A stretch of DNA of 8,028 nt from WHSY01 sp050700385. Its GTDB lineage: Bacteria > Actinomycetota > Actinomycetes > Mycobacteriales > Pseudonocardiaceae. The stretch covers positions 1-8,028 of the forward strand of contig JBOHGT010000552.1 of the NCBI GenBank assembly GCA_050700385.1, in the 5' to 3' direction. Of this stretch, positions 1 through 5,019 are shown one piece after another; the first letter of the stretch is position 1; each line of letters begins with the position of its first letter. The notes below the pieces were generated by a model. The model saw only the letters and a list, made by a program, of their open reading frames with translations, had not been told where the DNA came from and did no database searches. A program made the translations under genes and the position numbers.

Positions 1-40
1 CAGCCAACCCCCGCGAGGCTTGCCTCGCGGGGGTTGGCTG
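1..40. terminator. Perfect 19-bp inverted repeat, candidate bidirectional terminator
   Basis: Bases 1-19 are exactly complementary to bases 22-40, leaving TT as the nominal centre. The stem is very GC rich and could form a strong hairpin in RNA from either strand. It lies about 70 bases beyond the stop codon of the minus-strand dehydrogenase, so it could end that transcript and one entering from the left. There is no clear U-tract, which is common for actinobacterial terminators but weakens the call. The repeat begins at the first base of the window, so its full extent is unknown. Confidence 0.6.
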
Positions 41-57
41 TCGTTGGAGACTCCGGA

Positions 58-95
58 ACGGGGGTTGGGGGTACTTGAAGAGCCGCCAACCCCGT
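58..95. terminator. Second hairpin between dehydrogenase stop and the long palindrome
   Basis: GGGGTTGG at 61-68 pairs with CCAACCCC at 86-93, and AC at 58-59 extends the stem with GT at 94-95 past one bulged G. The loop is about 17 bases. It reuses the same GGGGTTGG/CCAACCCC core as the repeat at 1-40, so both may be parts of one termination region for the minus-strand dehydrogenase, whose stop codon ends 14 bases away. No U-tract is visible. Confidence 0.4.
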
Positions 96-108
96 CGCGT
101 AATGCCGG

Positions 109-1302
109 TCAGGGGATGGTGACCAGCAGGTGGCCGTCCGCCTCGGCCGCGAGGTGTCGCTCGGTCTGCCAGTCGGCGAGCCGCAGCGCCGTCGCGCGCG
201 GCGTGGCGCGGTCGGTGTCCCACGCCTCGATCAGCGGCGGGATCTTCGCCAGCATCTCCTGGCGCAGCACCGAGAACGACAGCACCGGGTCGGCGTCCAC
301 CCGCCCGAGCAGCAACCACCACGCCCATGCGGCAGCACCGGCGTTGGCCACGAAGTCGGGGATCACGGCGATATCCCGCGCGGCCAGCATGGCCTCGGCC
401 TGCGGGGTGGTCGCGGCGTTCGCCGCCTCGATGACGAACCGGGCGGTTACGGCGGGCGCGTTGTCTCTCGTGATCGCGTAGGAGATCGCGGCGGGGATCA
501 GCACGTCCACGTCGGCGGCGAGCACCGTGTGACGCGGCAGCCGCTGCACGTCCGCGGGCACCCGGGTCCGGTCGATCTCACCGAAGGCGTCCCTGGCGTC
601 GAGCAGGGCGGGGACGTCCAGGCCGTCCGGGTCGTACAGCGCGCCGGCGGCGTCGGCCACCGCGACGACCTTGAGACCCGCCTCGTGCAGGTACCAGGCA
701 GCGCCGCCGCCCATGGTGCCCACACCCTGGATCGCGACGGTGGTCTCACCGGGCGCCCAGCTGCGGGCGTTGACCACACCGAGGCAGCTCTGCGCCACGC
801 CGTAGCCGCCGACGACATCGCCGAGCCGGTAACCGCCGGGAACGGGGGAGAACAGGCCCGCGTGAACCCGGCTCAGCGTGGCCTGCGGGTCGGCCGCCCG
901 GCGGATTGCGGCGTGGTAGGACTGCTCCAGGCCGAGGTCGGCGAAGACGTCGTCGATCAGGTGCTGGGGCACGCCGAGGTCCTCGGCGGTCACCCAGTGC
1001 GCGTCGACCCACGGCCGCATGGCCTGCACGAAGCGGCGTAGCACATCGCGGGCTGCCGGATCCTTCGGGTCGCAGTCGATCCCACCCTTGGCGCCGCCGA
1101 CCGGCAGGTCGAAGACAGCGGTCTTGAAGGCCATGCCGCGGGCGAGATCCTCGACCTCGGACAGCGTGCAGCCTGCCCGCATCCGGGTGCCACCCGTGGC
1201 GAGGCCCGACACCAGGCTGTGCACCACCAGATAGCCGTGCTTGCCCGTCACCGGGTCAGTCCAGGTCACCCGCATCAGCGGATCGCGGTCGACGAGTGCC
1301 AT
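109..1302 (-). CDS. Glu/Leu/Phe/Val dehydrogenase family amino-acid dehydrogenase
   Basis: A cytoplasmic NAD(P)-dependent oxidoreductase of 397 residues. The family interconverts an L-amino acid and ammonia with the 2-oxo acid. The N-terminal substrate and dimerisation domain (about 10-125) shows GGTR at 37-40, MAFKTAV with Lys60, and GGAKGG at 69-74, where Lys72 is the expected catalytic lysine. TAEDLG follows at 105-110, with Asp108 the likely conserved acid. The Rossmann domain (about 160-385) has GVGTMGG at 193-199 as the dinucleotide loop, AANAATTP at 293-300 and PDFVANAGA at 315-323. GGAKGG and MAFKTAV look like glutamate dehydrogenase, whereas TAEDLG looks like leucine dehydrogenase. 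The usual ATGxGV stretch before the Rossmann fold reads VGGYGV. Substrate therefore cannot be assigned. The ATG at 1302 is supported by GGGAGGAGG eight bases upstream. The gene is monocistronic, with an attenuator-like leader upstream. Confidence 0.93.
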   Translation of the reverse strand: MALVDRDPLMRVTWTDPVTGKHGYLVVHSLVSGLATGGTRMRAGCTLSEVEDLARGMAFKTAVFDLPVGGAKGGIDCDPKDPAARDVLRRFVQAMRPWVDAHWVTAEDLGVPQHLIDDVFADLGLEQSYHAAIRRAADPQATLSRVHAGLFSPVPGGYRLGDVVGGYGVAQSCLGVVNARSWAPGETTVAIQGVGTMGGGAAWYLHEAGLKVVAVADAAGALYDPDGLDVPALLDARDAFGEIDRTRVPADVQRLPRHTVLAADVDVLIPAAISYAITRDNAPAVTARFVIEAANAATTPQAEAMLAARDIAVIPDFVANAGAAAWAWWLLLGRVDADPVLSFSVLRQEMLAKIPPLIEAWDTDRATPRATALRLADWQTERHLAAEADGHLLVTIP

Positions 1303-1335
1303 CAGCCGAACCTCCTCCCACGTGAAAAGAGCACG

Positions 1336-1359
1336 AAGAAAACGCCCCGACGGGGGCGC
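1336..1359 (-). terminator. Intrinsic terminator in the dehydrogenase 5' leader (attenuator)
   Basis: On the minus strand CGCCCC (1358-1353), loop CGTC (1352-1349) and GGGGCG (1348-1343) form a six-pair GC stem. A G-U closing pair extends it, and TTTTCTTC follows immediately (1342-1335). This is a textbook intrinsic terminator, and the only one in the window with a real U-rich tail. It sits between a promoter and the dehydrogenase start, with 32 bases from the end of the U-tract to the ATG. Its place inside the transcript, not at a gene end, suggests conditional premature termination. Confidence 0.8.
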
Positions 1360-1373
1360 CTGGCTTGCTGTCA

Positions 1374-1435
1374 GAGATGTTGCGCGAGGGGCAGCCGACC
1401 GTTACCGGACTGCCCGCGCGGGGCTGGGGGATCTC
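1374..1435 (-). promoter_or_regulatory. Branched hairpin region between leader ORF and terminator
   Basis: In the minus-strand RNA, GCGCG (1419-1415) plus GGCAG (1414-1410) pairs with CTGCC (1394-1390) plus CGCGC (1386-1382) around a three-base bulge. Its apex is CCG-GTAA-CGG (1408-1399), a GNRA tetraloop. An outer helix pairs GAGAT (1435-1431), which overlaps the leader stop codon, with ATCTC (1378-1374). A competing seven-pair helix is possible between CCGCGCG inside the leader ORF (1488-1482, codons 7-9) and CGCGCGG (1420-1414). Mutually exclusive pairings of this kind are typical of attenuators. Pairings were found by eye, without energy calculation. I do not see a strong helix that directly sequesters an arm of the terminator. 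Confidence 0.5.
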
Positions 1436-1508
1436 AGCGTTGTCGGGACCATAGCGAGTAGATGCGTGCCCAGTAGAGCCACGCGCGGTGCCCGTCGACG
1501 ATAATCAC
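1434..1508 (-). CDS. Trp/Tyr-rich leader peptide of a putative attenuator
   Basis: A 24-codon GTG-initiated frame ending in TGA, too short for routine gene calling. The core reads RAWLYWARIYSLW: Trp at 10, 13 and 20, Tyr at 12 and 17, Leu at 11 and 19. Three Trp in 24 residues is far above normal content. GAGGAG lies nine bases before the GTG, and an in-frame TGA further upstream leaves no other start. Codons include CTA for Leu19, rare in such GC-rich genomes. It sits between a near-consensus promoter and an intrinsic terminator, the layout of amino-acid-sensing leader peptides such as trpL. Its role is probably regulatory: ribosome position on the aromatic codons would choose between RNA folds. 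Whether Trp, Tyr or both are sensed is inference. It could be a chance frame. Confidence 0.62.
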   Translation of the reverse strand: MIIVDGHRAWLYWARIYSLWSRQR

Positions 1509-1517
1509 GAGACACCA

Positions 1518-1523
1518 CTCCTC
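1518..1523 (-). promoter_or_regulatory. Ribosome binding site of the leader peptide
   Basis: GAGGAG on the minus strand, nine bases before the GTG at 1508. It is the feature that makes translation of the short aromatic-rich frame credible. Confidence 0.6.
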
Positions 1524-1551
1524 ACTTCACGCCACCCGTCGCAGCCAGCCG

Positions 1552-1580
1552 ACGCTAAGTCGGGGTCAGTGCGCTGTCAA
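1552..1580 (-). promoter_or_regulatory. SigA-type promoter for the leader and dehydrogenase
   Basis: Minus-strand TTGACA (1580-1575) and TAGCGT (1557-1552) are separated by exactly 17 bases. The -35 box is a perfect consensus match and the -10 fits TAnnnT. Transcription would start near 1545, about 22 bases before the leader ribosome binding site, giving a 5' leader of roughly 240 nt before the dehydrogenase ATG. Confidence 0.7.
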
Positions 1581-1591
1581 TGGTCCGCCCG

Positions 1592-1615
1592 CACGAGGCT
1601 CGTTACGCTCTCGTG
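1592..1615. repeat. Six-bp inverted repeat upstream of the dehydrogenase promoter
   Basis: CACGAG (1592-1597) and CTCGTG (1610-1615) flank 12 bases. It lies 11 bases upstream of the -35 box of the minus-strand promoter and downstream of the acyl-CoA dehydrogenase stop. It could be a regulator site or part of a transcription end. Nothing decides between these, and a chance match is possible. Confidence 0.25.
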
Positions 1616-1623
1616 AACTCGGT

Positions 1624-1648
1624 ACCCGGCCCCGTCCGCGGGCCCGGT
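1624..1648 (-). terminator. GC-rich hairpin after the acyl-CoA dehydrogenase gene
   Basis: CCGG and CCC (1626-1632) pair with GGG and CCGG (1640-1647) around one bulged C, with a seven-base loop. It starts 21 bases beyond the stop codon of the minus-strand acyl-CoA dehydrogenase and upstream of the next promoter, where a terminator is expected. There is no U-tract. Confidence 0.4.
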
Positions 1649-1669
1649 GCTGTAGACCGTCGCCCGGGA

Positions 1670-2818
1670 TCAGAGGCCGAGCGAGCGGCCGATGATCTCT
1701 TTCATGATCTCGGTCGTGCCGCCGTAGATACGGGTGATGCGGGCGTCGACCCAGGCGCGAGCGATGGGATATTCGGTCGTGTAGCCGTAGCCACCGTGCA
1801 GCTGCAGGCAGGCGTCGACGACCCTGCCCTGCAGTTCGGTGCACCACCACTTGGCTTTCGCGGCGTCCTCGACGGTCAGCTCGCCGTCGTTGAGGGCCTC
1901 GACGCAGCGGTCGACGTAGGTCTGGGCGAGGTCGATCTCGGTGGCCAGCTCGGCCAGCCGGAACCTGGAGTTCTGGAACGAGCCGATGGGCTTGCCGAAG
2001 GCGGTGCGCTCGCGGACGTAGCCCAGCGTCTGCTCCAGGGCGGCGGTGGCGGCGGCAACGCCGGCGATGGCGATCGACAGCCGCTCCTGGGGCAGCCGGT
2101 CGACCAGGTGCGCGAAGCCCTTGCCCTCCTGCCCGAGCAGGTTGTCCGCCGGAACACCGACGTCGTGGAAGAACAGTTCGGCGGTGTCCTGGGCGTGCTG
2201 GCCGAGTTTGTCGATGTTGCGGCCGCGTTCGAAGCCCGTCATGCCGCGCTCGAGGACGAGCAGGCTCATGCCGCTGTGCTGCTCGCTCGGGTCGGTCTTG
2301 ACCGCTGTGATCACGAGGTCGGCGTTGATGCCGTTGGTGATGAAGGTCTTCGACCCGTTGACCACGAAGTGCTCGCCGTCGGGCACCGCGGTGGTCTTCA
2401 TTGATGCGAGGTCCGATCCCATGCCGGGCTCGGTCATCGCGATCGCGGTGATCAGCTCGCCGGAGGCGATCCCGGGCAGCCAGCGGGCCGCCTGCTCCTC
2501 GGTCGCGAGGTCGAGGAAGTAGGGCAGGCAGATGTCATTGTGCAGCGTGATCCCCAGCCCGGCCGCCGCCGCCCCGCACCGCTGCACCTCCTCGCCGAGC
2601 ACCGCGTTGAAGCGGAAGTCGGTCACCCCGCCGCCGCCGTACTCCTCCGGGATCGACATCCCGAGGAAGCCGGCCGCGCCCGCGGTGCTGAACACCTCCC
2701 GCGGCACGATTCCCTCGGCCGCCCACCGCTCGTGGTGGGGCACGACCTCCTTGTCCAGGAACGCCCGTACCGACTCCCGGAATGCTTCGTGATCGTTCCC
2801 GTAGAGTCGTCGTCGCAT
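1670..2818 (-). CDS. Acyl-CoA dehydrogenase, long-chain-like
   Basis: A soluble FAD flavoprotein that makes the alpha-beta double bond in acyl-CoA and passes electrons to electron-transfer flavoprotein. The likely protein is 382 residues, a normal family length. The N-terminal helical domain spans about 1-120. AMTEPGMGSDLAS at 127-139 is the first family signature. The C-terminal helical domain has RTAFGKPIGSFQ at 271-282, QLHGGYGYT at 339-347 and IYGGTTEIMKEIIGRSL at 364-380. In medium-chain enzymes the catalytic Glu sits where this protein has Gly366. Glu245 in RLPQERL matches the alternative position used by long-chain and isovaleryl-CoA enzymes, so activity is probably kept. Exact substrate is unknown. 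The ATG at 2818 is chosen because GGAGG lies six bases upstream; a longer open frame to 2908 lacks this and would fill the divergent spacer. The role is probably fatty-acid or branched-chain breakdown. Confidence 0.93.
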   Translation of the reverse strand: MRRRLYGNDHEAFRESVRAFLDKEVVPHHERWAAEGIVPREVFSTAGAAGFLGMSIPEEYGGGGVTDFRFNAVLGEEVQRCGAAAAGLGITLHNDICLPYFLDLATEEQAARWLPGIASGELITAIAMTEPGMGSDLASMKTTAVPDGEHFVVNGSKTFITNGINADLVITAVKTDPSEQHSGMSLLVLERGMTGFERGRNIDKLGQHAQDTAELFFHDVGVPADNLLGQEGKGFAHLVDRLPQERLSIAIAGVAAATAALEQTLGYVRERTAFGKPIGSFQNSRFRLAELATEIDLAQTYVDRCVEALNDGELTVEDAAKAKWWCTELQGRVVDACLQLHGGYGYTTEYPIARAWVDARITRIYGGTTEIMKEIIGRSLGL

Positions 2819-2910
2819 CCTCGACCTCCGCGCTGCTCGCCGACCGGGCCGGCTGAGGTCATCGTAGGGTTCCCGCCGGACGTGGCGGGCCTGCGGAGCG
2901 GAGGGCAACG
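2819..2910. promoter_or_regulatory. Divergent control region between acyl-CoA dehydrogenase and cinA
   Basis: These 92 bases separate two divergent start codons and must hold both ribosome binding sites: minus-strand GGAGG at 2829-2825, and plus-strand GGAGGG at 2900-2905. Weak -10-like hexamers overlap in the middle: TACGAT on the minus strand (2866-2861) and TAGGGT on the plus strand (2865-2870). I see no convincing -35 box for either. Shared or mutually exclusive promoters are likely but unproven. Confidence 0.35.
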
Positions 2911-4194
2911 ATGTCCAGCGGTGACGGGGATGCCAGGGCGGGGATCGTCGTCACGGGCAGCGAGCTGCTCACCGGCCGGATCGCCGACCGCAACGGCCCC
3001 TGGGTGGCGCAGCGGCTCGGTGAGCGCGGCGTCGAGGTGACGCACGTGCTCTGTGTCGGGGACCGCGCCGGCGACCTCGATCAGGCGCTGCGTTTCCTGG
3101 CTGCGCAACGGGTCGACGTGATCGTGACCAGCGGGGGTCTCGGACCCACGGCCGACGACATGACCACCGAGGTCGTCGCACGCTTCGCCGGCAGGGAGCT
3201 CGCACTCGACGAGGGGATGCGGGCGCGGATCGCCGCCATCGTCGACCGGTTCGCCGCCGGGACCGGGTTCGGCGGGGAGCCGGCGGCGGTCGCGATCCGC
3301 AAGCAGGCGATGGTCCCCCGCGGCGCCGCCACCATTGACCCGACCGGCACGGCACCGGGGCTCGTCGTCCCGGTCGAGGGTGGCCCGGTGGTGATCGCGC
3401 TGCCGGGGCCGCCCCGCGAGCTGCAGGGAATGTGGGAGCAGGCGCTGGACACCCCGCCCGCCAGGGCCGTACTGGACCGGGTCCGCCCGTACTCGGCCGT
3501 CGCGCTACGGCTGTTCGGGCTGCCGGAGCCCGAGATCGCGCAGACGCTGCGGGAGGTGGGGGCGCGGGTCGACCTGTCGGCGCTGGAGATCACGACGTGC
3601 CTGCGCGGTTCCGAACTCGAGGTCGACGTCCGCTACCGGGCCGGCGGCCGGGCGGCGAGCGAGCAGCTCGTCGAGGAGATCGTGCGACGACACGGCCACC
3701 ACCTGGTCAGCCGCGACGGCAGCTCGACCGGCGACCAGGTCGCGGCGCTGCTGCGGGGTCGGCGGATCGGCGTCGCTGAATCCTGCACCGGCGGGCTGCT
3801 CGCCGCGCGGCTCACCGACCGCGCGGGTTCCTCGGAGTACGTCGCGGGTGGGGTCGTGGCCTACTCCGACGAGGCCAAGGTGGAGCTGCTCGGCGTCCCG
3901 GCATCGCTGATCGCGCAGCACGGCGCGGTCTCGCCCGAGGTCGCCATGTCGATGGCCGACGGGGCACGGCGGCGCTTCGCGGCCGACCTCGGGGTGGGCA
4001 TCACCGGGGTCGCCGGTCCCGGTGGGGGGACCGAGGCCAAGCCGGTCGGCTACGTCTGCCTGTGCGTGACCACCGCCGACGGCGCCGTGCTGGCCCGCGA
4101 TCCCGTCTTGCCCGGCGACCGGGCCGACATCCGCGACCGCTCGGTCGACGTCGCGCTGCACCTCGTCAACCGCATCCTGCAGCCGTCCACCTGA
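2911..4194 (+). CDS. cinA: CinA family protein (competence/damage-inducible protein A)
   Basis: A full-length 427-residue CinA with both domains. The N-terminal molybdopterin-binding-like domain (about 10-175) starts with VVTGSELLTGRIADRN, then TSGGLGPTADD at 73-83 and ALPGPPREL at 163-171. The C-terminal CinA/PncC-type domain (about 272-425) has AESCTGGLLAARLT at 289-302, including the serine expected as nucleophile in NMN deamidases, then GGVVAYSDEAKVELLGV at 313-329 and ITGVAGPGGGTEAKPVG at 364-380. In studied bacteria such proteins deamidate nicotinamide mononucleotide in NAD salvage, and full-length forms also hydrolyse ADP-ribose-type pyrophosphates. Which activities this one has is not visible. 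It is cytoplasmic. The ATG has GGAGGG five bases upstream. It is divergent from the acyl-CoA dehydrogenase and unrelated to the ribosomal genes that follow. Confidence 0.94.
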   Translation: MSSGDGDARAGIVVTGSELLTGRIADRNGPWVAQRLGERGVEVTHVLCVGDRAGDLDQALRFLAAQRVDVIVTSGGLGPTADDMTTEVVARFAGRELALDEGMRARIAAIVDRFAAGTGFGGEPAAVAIRKQAMVPRGAATIDPTGTAPGLVVPVEGGPVVIALPGPPRELQGMWEQALDTPPARAVLDRVRPYSAVALRLFGLPEPEIAQTLREVGARVDLSALEITTCLRGSELEVDVRYRAGGRAASEQLVEEIVRRHGHHLVSRDGSSTGDQVAALLRGRRIGVAESCTGGLLAARLTDRAGSSEYVAGGVVAYSDEAKVELLGVPASLIAQHGAVSPEVAMSMADGARRRFAADLGVGITGVAGPGGGTEAKPVGYVCLCVTTADGAVLARDPVLPGDRADIRDRSVDVALHLVNRILQPST

Positions 4195-4199
4195 CGCGA

Positions 4200-4219
4200 T
4201 GGGCATAGTGAGCTGCCCA
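4200..4219 (+). terminator. Small hairpin just after cinA
   Basis: TGGGCA (4200-4205) pairs with TGCCCA (4214-4219) over an eight-base loop, six bases after the cinA stop codon. Position suits a terminator, but the stem is short and no U-tract follows. The palindromic repeat just downstream is another candidate for ending cinA transcription. Confidence 0.3.
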
Positions 4220-4228
4220 CGACCGCGT

Positions 4229-4288
4229 GTCGGATGCAGTGAAAGTGCCGTTCACTGCGTCGGATGCCGTGAAGGCGCCCTTGACTGC
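4229..4288. repeat. Two imperfect 30-bp tandem repeats with internal palindrome
   Basis: Two adjacent 30-base units (4229-4258 and 4259-4288) share GTCGGATGC, GTGAA and ACTGC at matching positions. In the first unit GCAGTGAA (4236-4243) and TTCACTGC (4251-4258) form a perfect eight-pair stem with a seven-base loop; in the second, substitutions break the symmetry. This looks like a REP-type intergenic palindromic element placed between cinA and the ribosomal operon promoter. A short open frame across it repeats SDAVK in translation and is not a credible gene. Confidence 0.65.
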
Positions 4289-4323
4289 GGATGGGTCGCC
4301 TGCGCGGGCCCTCGGGTCCCGTT

Positions 4324-4353
4324 TTGACCGCCCGCGATCGGGCCGGGTATGGT
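4324..4353 (+). promoter_or_regulatory. Main promoter of the str (rpsL-rpsG-fusA) operon
   Basis: TTGACC (4324-4329) and TATGGT (4348-4353) are separated by 18 bases, close to the housekeeping sigma consensus. It is the best promoter match in the 450-base gap before rpsL. Transcription would start near 4360, leaving a leader of about 285 nt. Confidence 0.65.
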
Positions 4354-4525
4354 TGCCTTCGGTGCCCGACCTGCGTCGGGCCGCTCCGTGTGCCTGTAAT
4401 TGGCGCAGCGCTGGTAGGCGCGATGCCACACCGGGCGGTCCTCCGGGACCAGCGGGGTTCTCCCAGCGGATCCCGGCGGGAACGTCGTGGCCGGGCCTGC
4501 CCCGGTCGGCGGCGACACGCCCGAC

Positions 4526-4546
4526 CTCGGGATAGGCTCGGGATAG
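4526..4546. repeat. CTCGGGATAG direct repeat
   Basis: CTCGGGATAG occurs at 4526-4535 and again at 4537-4546, an 11-base period. It lies inside the predicted rpsL leader. TAGGCT at 4533-4538 resembles a -10 box, but I see no -35 partner. Confidence 0.5.
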
Positions 4547-4565
4547 CGGAGCGCCAGACCGAGGC

Positions 4566-4609
4566 ACCGAAGACCCGGATCCACCCGAAGACCGGATCCA
4601 CCCGAAGAC
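4566..4609. repeat. Exact 17-bp tandem repeat upstream of rpsL
   Basis: CGGATCCACCCGAAGAC occurs twice without mismatch at 4576-4592 and 4593-4609. It is preceded by a partial copy, ACCGAAGAC (4566-4574), giving about 2.5 copies ending 35 bases before the rpsL start codon. It may be a replication-slippage duplication; if transcribed it lies in the 5' leader. Confidence 0.8.
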
Positions 4610-4644
4610 AGAGCACCACGAGGGAACGCGAAGAAAGCTGGTCC

Positions 4645-5019
4645 ATGCCTACCATCCAGCAGCTGGTCCGCAAGGGCCGCGAGGACAAGGTCGCCAAGAC
4701 CAAGACGGCGGCGCTCAAGGGCAGCCCGCAGCGCCGCGGCGTGTGCACCCGCGTCTACACCACGACCCCGAAGAAGCCGAACTCCGCGCTGCGCAAGGTC
4801 GCGCGGGTGAAGCTCACCAGCCAGATCGAGGTCACGGCCTACATCCCGGGTGAGGGCCACAACCTTCAGGAGCATTCGATGGTGCTCGTCCGTGGCGGCC
4901 GGGTGAAGGACCTCCCCGGGGTGCGCTACAAGATCATCCGTGGTTCGCTGGACACGCAGGGCGTGAAGAACCGCAAGCAGGCCCGCAGCCGCTACGGTGC
5001 GAAGAAGGAGAAGAGCTGA
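4645..5019 (+). CDS. rpsL: 30S ribosomal protein S12
   Basis: A 124-residue S12, standard for Actinobacteria. S12 lies at the interface side of the 30S subunit and helps check codon-anticodon pairing in the decoding centre. The protein starts MPTIQQLVRKGR and has the TTTPKKPNSALRK loop at 39-51 and GGRVKDLPGVRYK at 84-96. Lys43 and Lys88, the usual sites of streptomycin-resistance changes, are both the sensitive-type lysine. Asp89, the residue methylthiolated by RimO in other bacteria, is present. The ATG at 4645 is fixed by the conserved N-terminus, although the preceding GAAGAAAG is a weak ribosome binding site. It is the first gene of the operon and its stop codon overlaps the rpsG start. 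Confidence 0.98.
   Translation: MPTIQQLVRKGREDKVAKTKTAALKGSPQRRGVCTRVYTTTPKKPNSALRKVARVKLTSQIEVTAYIPGEGHNLQEHSMVLVRGGRVKDLPGVRYKIIRGSLDTQGVKNRKQARSRYGAKKEKS

Larger units (their letters stand above)
4360..4644 (+). promoter_or_regulatory. Predicted long 5' leader of the str operon
   Basis: This stretch has no credible gene. It opens with a perfect hairpin, GCCCGAC (4364-4370) and GTCGGGC (4375-4381) around CTGC, almost at the predicted transcript end. A second small stem is GGTCC-TCCG-GGACC near 4437-4450. Towards rpsL come two tandem repeats (4526-4546 and 4566-4609). The ribosome binding site for rpsL is poor: GAAGAAAG lies 8 bases before the ATG where a GGAGG-like sequence is normal. A structured leader could carry feedback control by an operon protein, but I recognise no known leader family. 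Confidence 0.45.

Noticed and set aside
1580..2404. 274-codon plus-strand frame opposite the acyl-CoA dehydrogenase
   Set aside because: It is a shadow of the conserved dehydrogenase on the other strand, with low-complexity Gly/Val/Asp/Leu content and no domain.
2819..2908. N-terminal extension of the acyl-CoA dehydrogenase to 2908
   Set aside because: The extra 30 residues are Arg/Pro-rich and unlike the family, have no ribosome binding site and would occupy the whole divergent promoter region. The ATG at 2818 has GGAGG at good spacing.
4401..4421. tRNA-like D-arm (TGGCGCAGC...GGTAG...GCGC) in the rpsL leader
   Set aside because: The D-arm resemblance is real to the eye, but no anticodon stem, T-arm or acceptor pairing can be drawn around it. 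It is not a tRNA gene and probably a coincidence.
4227..4535. 102-codon plus-strand frame in the gap before rpsL
   Set aside because: Its start is the palindromic repeat read in frame, and the rest crosses the predicted promoter and leader hairpin. It has no ribosome binding site and no recognisable family.
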